Shown: in pieces, positions 1-5,995 of the stretch
How the letters are laid out: the number at the start of each line of letters is the position of its first letter
How positions within the stretch are numbered: position 1 is the stretch's first letter
Assembly: GCA_015232935.1 (NCBI GenBank)
Contig: JADFYT010000124.1
Location: forward strand, 1 to 6,922
Reading direction: 5' to 3'
DNA from: Desulfamplus sp.
GTDB lineage: Bacteria > Desulfobacterota > Desulfobacteria > Desulfobacterales > Desulfobacteraceae
Length of the DNA stretch: 6,922 bases
The notes under the pieces: generated by a model
What the model saw: only the letters and a program-made list of their open reading frames with translations
Database searches by the model: none
Told to the model about the DNA's origin: nothing
Position numbers and translations under genes: made by a program

Positions 1-2
1 CC

Positions 3-728
3 GGCTTTCTGGCCAATGGAATGCTTTTGAGTGAGTCATGGGCAGATTTTATAATCAGTATAAAACTCAACTGGATTGCAATCAGTATTGACGGTACAGT
101 TCCTGAAACTCATGACATGATACGCAAGGGTTCAGATCTTGTGCGGGTTGAAAAAAATCTTGAAACTCTTCTTTGTATGAAAAAAGAGAAAAAATCGAGT
201 TTTCCCAATATCAAGCTCAATATGGTTGCCTATGACCAGATAGTTGATCAACAGGAGAGCTTTGTGGAAAAATGGATAGATAAAGTCGATTCTGTTATGG
301 TCTCCCACTACAGAAATCCTCCTCAGAGCAAAAGGTGGCCAGACATTACGGTTGAAAGAAAGCCCTGTCCTCTTTTGTGGTCTCAAGCCGTAGTCGCTTG
401 GGATGGCAGGCTTGGACTGTGCTGTGAGGATTTTAATATTGACCACTCGCCTGGAAAGGTGGGGCTTATTGACCACTCGCCTGAAAGGGAAGGCCAGCTA
501 CCTGGTACTGGTGATCAAGTCAACAGTTTGCTGGATTTGTGGAATGGTAAGGAGATGTCACGTGCAAGAGAGTTACACTCCAATGGAGAATATGACAGTC
601 ACCCTATGTGCCGTGTCTGTGACTCATGGGCAGAGGAGTACTGTCGTCAGATTCTGCCACACGATAAAGGCTATCAGTATCAGATTATCAGAACACCATC
701 GCAGAGAGTTTATTCAAGGTGTTTATAA
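3..728 (+). CDS. Radical SAM/SPASM domain protein, 5'-truncated by window edge
   Basis: The reading frame is open to the left edge, so the true start and the CxxxCxxC [4Fe-4S]-AdoMet motif lie upstream. The ATG at 21 is internal. The visible part begins late in the radical SAM barrel: A-N-G-M-L-L matches the T-N-G-x-x-L strand, followed by W-I-A-I-S-I-D-G and an E-T-H-D-x-I-R-K-G segment typical of the family. A SPASM domain follows, with Cys at fragment residue 122 (CPLLW), W-D-G, a CC pair at 140-141 (L-C-C-E-D-F), an S-L-L-D-L-W-N segment, and C203-x-x-C206. SPASM domains bind auxiliary iron-sulfur clusters. Such proteins in surface-glycan loci are presumed to modify sugars, lipids or peptides, but the substrate cannot be read here. 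Between the CC pair and the L-W-N segment there is an insertion containing a 10-residue tandem duplication. The next gene starts 25 bp downstream, which suggests co-transcription. Family is clear; function is unknown. Confidence 0.88.
   Translation, partial: GFLANGMLLSESWADFIISIKLNWIAISIDGTVPETHDMIRKGSDLVRVEKNLETLLCMKKEKKSSFPNIKLNMVAYDQIVDQQESFVEKWIDKVDSVMVSHYRNPPQSKRWPDITVERKPCPLLWSQAVVAWDGRLGLCCEDFNIDHSPGKVGLIDHSPEREGQLPGTGDQVNSLLDLWNGKEMSRARELHSNGEYDSHPMCRVCDSWAEEYCRQILPHDKGYQYQIIRTPSQRVYSRCL
438..497 (+). repeat. 30-bp direct tandem duplication inside the SPASM region
   Basis: Two adjacent 30-bp units (438-467 and 468-497) share their first 16 bases exactly (attgaccactcgcctg) and 23 of 30 bases overall. 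The unit is 10 codons, so the duplication keeps frame and gives IDHSPGKVGL followed by IDHSPEREGQ. It sits in the loop after the CC pair of the SPASM domain. This was read directly from the sequence; origin by slippage or unequal exchange is inference. Confidence 0.85.
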
Positions 729-753
729 ACGATCTCTACTTTAAGGGTAGATT

Positions 754-1659
754 ATGAATATTGCTGACATATGTCTGGATTTATATTTCAGGAAAGTTCT
801 TGGAATGTCATCTCTTTTACCGCCGCCGTCTGCATATAAGATATTGAGTGCCACTGGTCATTTGTTCCGAAATTTTCGTGATTACTCATGCGGGTATGAA
901 CCAGGTGCTCTTTTTATGGCATATCAGAATTTGAAAGATGCTGGTTTGCTTGATTCATGCCAGATAAAAGAGGTCATTAAGGAATATTTGCGTTTTGAGA
1001 CCCGTTTTGTAATGGAAAACATATGGTTAAGACGGCAACACAGGCAGCATGTAATGCAAAGCTTTAATCAGTCTGATATCAATAATTTTAAAAAAATGGT
1101 TTGCAGAGAAAATTGTGTTATTGTTACAGCTCATTTTTCAGGACTAATGGAGATAGTTGAGTTATCAAGATTGACAGGTTGTCCGGCCACATTGATAGCT
1201 GCCAATACAATGACTCAGCCATGGAGTTGTGCAACTCCTGTTCAACGAAGCATGATAATGCTTTACCGATCATGGATGAATCACCAGCCGCTTATTTTTT
1301 CTGATGAGGAGAATATGATGGAAAAAAGTTATAATGTTCTTCTTTCTAAGAAATCAATGATAGTGGCTGCTGATGTTCCGGGCTACAAGGGGGTTCAAGT
1401 TCCTATGTTTGGTAAATCTTTGTGGGTTCCGGCAGGCCCTGCAATAATGGCTTGGAAATGTAATGTTCCAATACTTGTTGCTATTCCTTGGGCTTCGGCT
1501 TTTGATAAGCCTTACAGGATTTTTCTTAGAAAAATTCCTGCTTCTAATGATATGAATGCTGTTATGGCAAAAATTTTCGAGTATATTGAAACCGTTGTAA
1601 GACTGAATCCGGCTGGTTGGAATGGATGGCTTTATTTACACAGAATGGTTGCACAATAA
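754..1659 (+). CDS. LpxL/HtrB-like lysophospholipid acyltransferase (LPLAT family)
   Basis: This 301-residue protein resembles the lipid A acyltransferase family, whose members move an acyl chain to a lipid or sugar acceptor at the inner membrane. Evidence: V-I-V-T-A-H-F-S-G-L-M-E at residues 122-133 (family H-F-x-x-x-E/D active-site region); A-A-D-V-P-G-Y-K-G and M-F-G-K near 205-221 (family block D...KG...FFG); G-P-A at 228-230; and a C-terminal N-P-x-x-W-x-x-W-L-Y-L-H-R-M, matching the P-x-x-W-x-W-x-H-x-R ending of LpxL proteins. Length is near the usual ~300. The N-terminus lacks the clear transmembrane helix of E. coli LpxL. The acid in the active-site region is six residues after His127 (Glu133) instead of five, so activity or register is uncertain. 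Start ATG 754 has AAGGG at 743-747. It lies 25 bp after the preceding radical SAM gene. Its place in a glycan cluster suggests acylation of a glycan or lipid carrier (inference); a housekeeping LpxL role is less likely. Confidence 0.82.
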   Translation: MNIADICLDLYFRKVLGMSSLLPPPSAYKILSATGHLFRNFRDYSCGYEPGALFMAYQNLKDAGLLDSCQIKEVIKEYLRFETRFVMENIWLRRQHRQHVMQSFNQSDINNFKKMVCRENCVIVTAHFSGLMEIVELSRLTGCPATLIAANTMTQPWSCATPVQRSMIMLYRSWMNHQPLIFSDEENMMEKSYNVLLSKKSMIVAADVPGYKGVQVPMFGKSLWVPAGPAIMAWKCNVPILVAIPWASAFDKPYRIFLRKIPASNDMNAVMAKIFEYIETVVRLNPAGWNGWLYLHRMVAQ

Positions 1660-1686
1660 CCGTGAAACAGGAATATCATATTTAAT

Positions 1687-1691
1687 GAGAG
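1687..1691 (+). promoter_or_regulatory. Ribosome binding site supporting the TTG start at 1698
   Basis: GAGAG lies six bases before TTG 1698. It overlaps the in-frame TGA (1686-1688) that forbids a start further upstream. This is the main local support for a rare TTG start. Confidence 0.5.
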
Positions 1692-1697
1692 TTTGTT

Positions 1698-2735
1698 TTG
1701 AATAAGAGCTATCCTTCAGGAGATCACAGTCTGCTTCTTGCAGCACTTGGAATATCTCCGGATGCAAGAATTCTTGATGTTGGCGGAGGTGCAAATCCAT
1801 TCCGGTTTGCAAGTGTTGTTGTGGATATGGATTACGGATTTGGCAACAGCCACAGGGATGGTTCGGATGCATCTGTTAAAAGAGATGGTTCCTCTTATGT
1901 TCAAGCTGATATTCACTCTCTGCCGTTTAAGGACAATTTCTTTGATTTTGTGATTTGCCTGCATGTTCTTGAGCATGTTGACTATCCTGCAAGAGCTTGC
2001 CAGGAATTGATGCGGGTTGCAAAGGCAGGCTTTCTTGAAACACCCCGTAAATGGACAGAGTATTATGCAGGGCATCCCACCCACAGATGGCTTGTTGATT
2101 CGGTTGATGGCTGCCTGACATTTGAACCCGTTACCTACAATGACTCTCCGTTCATGAATTTTGCCCTTCCGCCACTTTGGGACTCCCCAGAGCTTCAGAA
2201 AAGGCTTTTTGTTGATTTTTCAAATATCCCGTGTGTCCAGATTGCATGGGATCATGACGGTTTCAGATACAAGGTAGAGGGTGATTTCCAAGAGAATGGA
2301 GTAACTCTTCCTTCAAATTTCAAAACACCTGAATTTATAGCAGAAAGTCACTATTGCTTTGCTAAAAATCTGCTTTTATGGATGGGGCAGTCTGAGACTG
2401 GTGCATTTCACGCAGCCACTGCCCACAAAATGGTTCCTGAAAAAAAGAAATACCGTGATCTCTATTTGTTTTATAAACTGCTCACAATCAGCCTGAAAGA
2501 TTTTATGTCAGACATAAAAAAATCAAACAGGTCAAAAGATGATCGTTTGCAGGAACCTTCATGGCGATTCCGGCCAACTGTAATAATGAACTTGAGAGCT
2601 TGTTTTCAAGGTAATAATATTCACGGAAAATCTGAATTCAGAATCATCCTTGCAGCATTGTTATGCAGATCACTCAGGTTTTTGACTCTCAGGATGCTTA
2701 AACTTTTCAGAAAACTTGTTTCTGCTGTAATGTGA
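1698..2735 (+). CDS. Class I SAM-dependent methyltransferase (Methyltransf_11 type) with basic C-terminal tail
   Basis: This 345-residue protein has a Rossmann methyltransferase core: A-R-I-L-D-V-G-G-G-A-N-P-F at residues 23-35 (motif I, AdoMet loop), V-V-V-D-M-D at 40-45 (acidic end of strand 2), A-D-I-H-S-L-P-F (motif II), F-D-F-V-I-C-L-H-V-L-E-H-V (motif III), then E-L-M-R-V-A-K-A-G-F-L-E-T-P. The D-V-G-G-G-x-N-P-F and A-G-x-x-E-T-P pair is typical of a methyltransferase group often found in polysaccharide loci; the methyl acceptor is not predictable. The start is TTG 1698: an in-frame TGA at 1686-1688 excludes any earlier start, no ATG lies between, and motif I is too close to the N-terminus for a later one. 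A GAGAG at 1687-1691 is the likely ribosome site. After about residue 250 there is a non-catalytic extension ending in a basic, hydrophobic helix-like stretch (314-345). The stop overlaps or nearly abuts the next radical SAM gene, so the two are probably translated together. Confidence 0.86.
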   Translation: MNKSYPSGDHSLLLAALGISPDARILDVGGGANPFRFASVVVDMDYGFGNSHRDGSDASVKRDGSSYVQADIHSLPFKDNFFDFVICLHVLEHVDYPARACQELMRVAKAGFLETPRKWTEYYAGHPTHRWLVDSVDGCLTFEPVTYNDSPFMNFALPPLWDSPELQKRLFVDFSNIPCVQIAWDHDGFRYKVEGDFQENGVTLPSNFKTPEFIAESHYCFAKNLLLWMGQSETGAFHAATAHKMVPEKKKYRDLYLFYKLLTISLKDFMSDIKKSNRSKDDRLQEPSWRFRPTVIMNLRACFQGNNIHGKSEFRIILAALLCRSLRFLTLRMLKLFRKLVSAVM

Positions 2736-2738
2736 AGG
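2735..2738 (+). promoter_or_regulatory. Ribosome binding site favouring ATG 2744 over GTG 2732
   Basis: AAGG ends five bases before ATG 2744, a normal spacing. GTG 2732 overlaps the methyltransferase stop by four bases but has no purine-rich site at the right distance. ATG 2744 is therefore preferred, though the choice changes only four residues. Confidence 0.5.
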
Positions 2739-2743
2739 CCAAT

Positions 2744-3853
2744 ATGTACAACTACAGATCCCGTATGGAGATATCAATACCTCCGCTTCCATATATTTAT
2801 GAAATAGAGCCAACCAACCATTGCCCCTATACATGCATCATGTGCCCACGGGGAACAGGAAAGATGGCAAGACCGACCGGGTATATGAACCTTGATGATT
2901 TTGCAAGGGTTCTTTCAATGTTTCCTCAAGAGCAAAGAGTTGTAAGGCTTCACCATTTTGGAGAGGCAATACTCCATCCTCAGATAGATACCATGATCAA
3001 AATGGTTGAGAGGGAAGGGCTTGTATCTGTAATTTCCCTTAATCCCGCAACGCTCAGCGAAAAACTTTCACGCAGGATTGTTGACGCAGGTCCGGGTATT
3101 GTCTGTTTTTCTCTTGATGCTTTTACAGATAGCGGACTTGTGAAGGTGCGGGGGATAAGGAAAACATACCATAAATGTATTGAACTTATGGACTCTTTCA
3201 TCAAACTTGCCCGAAACTCGGATAGAAGCATTGTAAAGGTTATACAGACAGTTGCTCTTGATGAGAACAGCAGTGTGTTGCACGGCACTCAATCAGGCAG
3301 TGCTGATGATTTACATGATACACGCTCAGACAGTGCTGGTGATTTACACGGCACACGCTCAGGCAATGCCGATAATTCAAAATCCTCATGCTGTATTACC
3401 CAAAAAGCTCTTGATGAGTTGAAAACAAAGTACCCTGAACCGGATGTCTTCTTCTACAGTGCTGACAATACAGGTTTCGGAGATCTTGAGCTGGTTGAAA
3501 AAACAAAAACGGGCGGAAGTAAGCTTCTTGTAAAAAATGCCAGCCCCTGTGCCGCACCTTTTTCTGAAGTGTCTGTTCTGTGGAATGGAGATGTGGTGTT
3601 GTGTTGTTATGATTATGATGGATTCAATGTGGTGGGTAATATCAGAGATAATACTATTGAGGAAATATGGAAGGGCAGCAGGATTGACAGGGTTAGAAAA
3701 ATATTTATTGCACGTTCAACCGACCGGCTCACTCTTTGTTCAAGATGTTTTCTTGCCCCTCATAACTTCAGCGAGAAAATTGCCCTTTGCGAAAAAAACT
3801 GGCGTGAGGAGAGGGTGCTTATTGATTTGACATTGAATGCCAAAGCTCTCTGA
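2744..3853 (+). CDS. Radical SAM/SPASM domain protein with internal repeat insertion
   Basis: The protein is complete, 369 residues from ATG 2744 (373 from the alternative GTG 2732). The radical SAM signature C27-x-x-x-C31-x-x-C34 (N-H-C-P-Y-T-C-I-M-C) binds the [4Fe-4S] cluster that cleaves AdoMet. It is followed by barrel strands including H-H-F-G-E-A-I-L-H-P, V-I-S-L-N-P-A-T-L and V-C-F-S-L-D-A. The C-terminal SPASM domain has Cys269 (S-P-C-A-A-P-F), W-N-G-D-V-V-L-C-C-Y-D-Y-D with Cys287-288, N-V-V-G-N-I, E-E-I-W-K-G, and C332-x-x-C335. Auxiliary clusters are therefore likely. Between barrel and SPASM, residues 179-211 are three 11-residue repeats in a region expected to be a loop, followed by a C-C pair. 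It differs in sequence from the truncated radical SAM protein at the left edge, so the cluster encodes two separate enzymes. The substrate is unknown; glycan or lipid-linked sugar modification is inferred from the neighbours. It follows the methyltransferase directly; a 126-bp gap with a hairpin follows. Confidence 0.9.
   Translation: MYNYRSRMEISIPPLPYIYEIEPTNHCPYTCIMCPRGTGKMARPTGYMNLDDFARVLSMFPQEQRVVRLHHFGEAILHPQIDTMIKMVEREGLVSVISLNPATLSEKLSRRIVDAGPGIVCFSLDAFTDSGLVKVRGIRKTYHKCIELMDSFIKLARNSDRSIVKVIQTVALDENSSVLHGTQSGSADDLHDTRSDSAGDLHGTRSGNADNSKSSCCITQKALDELKTKYPEPDVFFYSADNTGFGDLELVEKTKTGGSKLLVKNASPCAAPFSEVSVLWNGDVVLCCYDYDGFNVVGNIRDNTIEEIWKGSRIDRVRKIFIARSTDRLTLCSRCFLAPHNFSEKIALCEKNWREERVLIDLTLNAKAL
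3278..3376 (+). repeat. Three 33-bp in-frame tandem repeats within the radical SAM gene
   Basis: The units are 3278-3310, 3311-3343 and 3344-3376. Pairwise identity counted by eye is 24, 25 and 26 of 33 bases. Each encodes 11 residues: LHGTQSGSADD, LHDTRSDSAGD and LHGTRSGNADN. The period is a multiple of three, so the frame is kept. The peptide is polar, rich in Ser, Gly, Asp and Asn, and probably a flexible loop. The copies have diverged, so the expansion is not very recent. Confidence 0.9.
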
Positions 3854-3935
3854 GGATTTTAGATATTCCACTGCGGCAGGATATTTGAGATCCCTCGTCA
3901 AGCGGGTGTAATTAATCAGATCCGAGTTAATACAG

Positions 3936-3962
3936 TCCACTTTTTAAAAAGGGTGGATTTTT
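3936..3962 (+). terminator. Possible weak intrinsic terminator or leader hairpin
   Basis: In the 126-bp gap between the second radical SAM gene and the GNAT gene, TCCAC (3936-3940) can pair with GTGGA (3953-3957). TTTTT/AAAAA between them extends the stem around a GG bulge, and five T residues follow (3958-3962). The GC-containing stem is short. The hairpin ends only 17 bases before the GNAT start, next to its ribosome site, so it may instead tune translation. The rest of the gap (3854-3935) shows no gene and no convincing promoter. Confidence 0.35.
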
Positions 3963-3968
3963 CCTTTT

Positions 3969-3973
3969 GGAGA
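3969..3973 (+). promoter_or_regulatory. Shine-Dalgarno site deciding start ATG 3980
   Basis: GGAGA lies six bases before ATG 3980, a strong site. The upstream in-frame GTG at 3953 sits inside the hairpin with its only purine run touching it, so it is unlikely to be used. The annotated protein is therefore nine residues shorter than the longest frame. Confidence 0.7.
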
Positions 3974-3979
3974 CATTTT

Positions 3980-5032
3980 ATGAAAATTCTTGATGGAAAA
4001 TACACTTTAAGAACTTTTACAGAGAAAGATGAAAAAGGGGTATTGAATTTATGGAAAACGGCTTTTAAATCCAATATGCCACCAGAAATTTTTCGCTGGA
4101 AATATCTCGAGAATCCATATTCTCAGGCCATGATGCTATGTGTTACTGATGCAGACGAGATTGTGACTTTTTATGGTGGTATTCCGTACCTGTTCCAGTA
4201 TGAAAACAAGGTTGTGCCGACAGTTCATCTGATGGATATCATGTCTCATCCAATGCATCGTCAGAACAGAGTTTTTGAAAAAACAGCAAGAAAGTTCATG
4301 GAATATTTTTGTACCCCTGAAAATCTGCTTCTGATGTATGGGTTTCCCGGAGAATTCCATTACTCAATAGGCCAGAGAATATTAAATTACAGGATGGTTG
4401 CCAGAGCAGTTTATCTGACATTGTGTTTAAATGACTCGGGGCAGATCAGTAAACCTGATTCAATTATCAGTGATCCTGATTTGACGGGCGGCTCTTATCC
4501 GGCTTTGGATAGATTATCTGTTGAACAGGTTAGCCTGATCGATAAAGATGCCTCGTGGTTCGATAGTCTGTGGTCAAAATGCAAAGAGGATTATCCATTT
4601 TCCATTGTAAGAGACTCAAGATTTGTGAACTGGCGTTTTTTTAACCATCCGGCCAGACAATACATTGTACTCAAGTTTTCAGATTCGTCAGATAACTCAA
4701 ATATGAAAACAGCTCTGGAGGCATTTGCTGTTTTGCAGATCAATGGATCAAAAGCATCTATTATTGATTTGTTAATGCCAGATTCACTCGTACTTTTCAA
4801 AAAAGTGATATCTCTCACAACAGAATATCTTGCCCATGAAGGCGTAAATATTATCGAGGCATGGTTGCCCGAAAACCATTTTCTTGCACAACACGCTTTA
4901 GCATGTGGATTTAAAAATCAAAAGGAACCCATAGGAATTATTCCGACTGTTTCGCTTTTTGACCATTCTCCTTCACTTGAGTGGCTAAAGTCAAACTTGT
5001 ACTACAATATGGGAGATGGTGATCTTCTGTAA
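3980..5032 (+). CDS. GNAT-fold acyltransferase-like protein, probably two-domain
   Basis: This 350-residue protein starts at ATG 3980, chosen by the GGAGA site. The N-terminal half looks like a GNAT domain: Y-T-L-R-T-F-T-E-K-D-E at 8-18 (strand 1 and helix 1), F-R-W-K-Y-L-E-N-P at 38-46 (common in glycan-locus GNATs), I-V-T-F-Y-G-G-I-P at 61-69, then D-I-M-S-H-P-M-H-R-Q-N-R-V-F at 86-99, where the acetyl-CoA loop is expected. The usual glycines of that loop (R-x-x-G-x-G/A) are absent: residues 94-99 read RQNRVF. The C-terminal half has a D-S-R-F-V-N-W-R-F-F-N-H-P-x-x-x-Y segment resembling the W-R-x-x-x-H-P pattern of double-GNAT proteins. GNATs transfer an acetyl or other acyl group to an amine; here an amino sugar is a reasonable guess from context. 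It lies between the second radical SAM gene and the ABC permease. Substrate is unknown, and reduced or altered cofactor binding is possible. Confidence 0.72.
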   Translation: MKILDGKYTLRTFTEKDEKGVLNLWKTAFKSNMPPEIFRWKYLENPYSQAMMLCVTDADEIVTFYGGIPYLFQYENKVVPTVHLMDIMSHPMHRQNRVFEKTARKFMEYFCTPENLLLMYGFPGEFHYSIGQRILNYRMVARAVYLTLCLNDSGQISKPDSIISDPDLTGGSYPALDRLSVEQVSLIDKDASWFDSLWSKCKEDYPFSIVRDSRFVNWRFFNHPARQYIVLKFSDSSDNSNMKTALEAFAVLQINGSKASIIDLLMPDSLVLFKKVISLTTEYLAHEGVNIIEAWLPENHFLAQHALACGFKNQKEPIGIIPTVSLFDHSPSLEWLKSNLYYNMGDGDLL

Positions 5033-5079
5033 TCTGCCGGGTACCAAGATTTCTGATTGACTGTAGAGTGTTTAACATA

Positions 5080-5095
5080 GATCTCTTACGAGATC
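5080..5095. repeat. Perfect 6-bp inverted repeat ahead of the ABC permease gene
   Basis: GATCTC (5080-5085) and GAGATC (5090-5095) flank a TTAC loop in the 90-bp gap before the permease. There is no T-run after it, so it is not a standard terminator. It could be a small leader hairpin or an operator half-site pair, or chance. A TTGACT at 5057-5062 resembles a -35 box, but no good -10 follows at normal spacing. Confidence 0.3.
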
Positions 5096-5122
5096 ATCAA
5101 ATACGGAGAGTATTTCTAAATA

Positions 5123-5932
5123 ATGAATAAAGCAAATTATATCATCTCCCCTTTTATCACTGCTTTGAAACACAAATCGTTGTTAAAAGGGTTTATTATG
5201 AGAGAGATCAGGGGACGATTTGCAGGCAGCATGGGGGGATTTGTCTGGACATTTCTTTCTCCTCTTGCAACAATAACTGCTTATTCTTTTGTTTTTTCCA
5301 TGGTTCTTCGCATGTCAGTAACAGTTGAAGAGACTGGAACTGACAAATTCCTGATATTTTTTTTAACAGGCTATTTTCCCTGGATAATGTTTGCTGACAG
5401 CCTTTCAAAGTCTGTATTCATACTTTTGAGTGAATCTTCCCTTATAACAAAGGTTGTTTTTCCCATTGAACTTTTGCCTGTAAGTACAGTTGTTTCCACA
5501 TTCATTGTTAATGGTACAGGTTACCTGATTGTGTTAACTTATCTTTTGTTTAAAGGCTTTTTTAATATCTACTGGTTATGCATTCCCGTATTAATAATGA
5601 TACAGGCTTTTTTTGCCCTGGGATTCTGTTTTTTTCTCTCTGCCCTGAATGTCTTTTTTCGTGATACTTCCGAGCTGCTTGGCATAGTTATGATGCTCTG
5701 GTTTTTTTCAACACCGGTTATCTATCCTGCGTCAATGATACCAGACGGTATGAAGGCTCTTCTTTTGATGAATCCGATGTTTTTTTTCATAGATACTTTC
5801 AGAAGTATTGTGCTTATGCACCAGATTGATTTCGTGTCATTGTGCTATATGTGCATTTTTTCAGTTTTGTCATTTGTGTTTGGGTCATGGTTTTTTGTCA
5901 AATCCAGACCAGCTTTTGGAGATGTTTTATAG
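5123..5932 (+). CDS. ABC-2 type polysaccharide export permease (Wzm/KpsM/TagG family)
   Basis: This 269-residue integral membrane protein has the features of the ABC-2 permeases that export O-antigen, capsule or teichoic acid across the inner membrane. The N-terminal interface helix F-I-M-R-E-I-R-G-R-F-A-G-S-M-G-G-F-V-W (24-42) matches the family R-x-x-x-R-Y-x-x-S-x-L-G-x-x-W. About six hydrophobic segments follow: roughly 40-62, 75-97, 118-140, 148-175, 184-204 and 237-259. Family blocks include F-L-T-G-Y-F-P-W, I-T-K-V-V-F-P-I-E-L-L-P, N-V-F-F-R-D-T-S-E-L, F-F-S-T-P-V-I-Y-P and M-N-P-M-F-F-F-I-D-T-F-R. The C-terminus K-S-R-P-A-F-G-D-V-L fits the family ending. Length is typical. Start ATG 5123 has GGAGAG at 5105-5110, about 12 bases away, which is long; the internal ATG 5198 would lose the conserved N-terminus. 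The ATPase partner normally adjacent (Wzt/KpsT/TagH) is not found before or immediately after this gene in the window. Confidence 0.92.
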   Translation: MNKANYIISPFITALKHKSLLKGFIMREIRGRFAGSMGGFVWTFLSPLATITAYSFVFSMVLRMSVTVEETGTDKFLIFFLTGYFPWIMFADSLSKSVFILLSESSLITKVVFPIELLPVSTVVSTFIVNGTGYLIVLTYLLFKGFFNIYWLCIPVLIMIQAFFALGFCFFLSALNVFFRDTSELLGIVMMLWFFSTPVIYPASMIPDGMKALLLMNPMFFFIDTFRSIVLMHQIDFVSLCYMCIFSVLSFVFGSWFFVKSRPAFGDVL

Positions 5933-5995
5933 TATAAAGTGTCGAGAAGTTAAATTGTTAGCATTCTGATTTTTTTAATGGAGTTTGATTTGTAA

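Noticed and set aside
132..476. A - strand open frame opposite the first radical SAM gene
   Set aside because: It is antisense to conserved radical SAM/SPASM coding sequence and has no recognisable domain.
403..744. A + strand open frame overlapping the SPASM region of the first radical SAM gene
   Set aside because: It lies in another frame over a segment with clear SPASM cysteines and has no recognisable protein features; it is a shadow.
700..760. Possible frameshift or truncation at the end of the first radical SAM gene
   Set aside because: The SPASM cysteines are complete before the stop, and the next gene starts with its own ribosome site, so a natural end is more likely.
1716..2121. 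Open frames on the - strand opposite the methyltransferase
   Set aside because: They run antisense to well conserved methyltransferase motifs and show no family features or ribosome sites.
3278..3376. Repeat block considered as a CRISPR array
   Set aside because: The units are directly adjacent with no spacers, are imperfect, and lie in frame inside a gene.
3885..3914. TTGAGA followed after 18 bases by TAATTA as a promoter for the GNAT gene
   Set aside because: The -10 candidate matches the consensus at only two positions; not strong enough to list.
3953..3979. GTG 3953 as start of the GNAT gene
   Set aside because: It lies inside the hairpin with a purine run touching the codon; ATG 3980 has a well placed GGAGA.
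5057..5083. TTGACT with TAGATC 15 bases later as a promoter for the permease gene
   Set aside because: Good -35 but short spacing and a poor -10 that falls in the inverted repeat; kept only as an observation.
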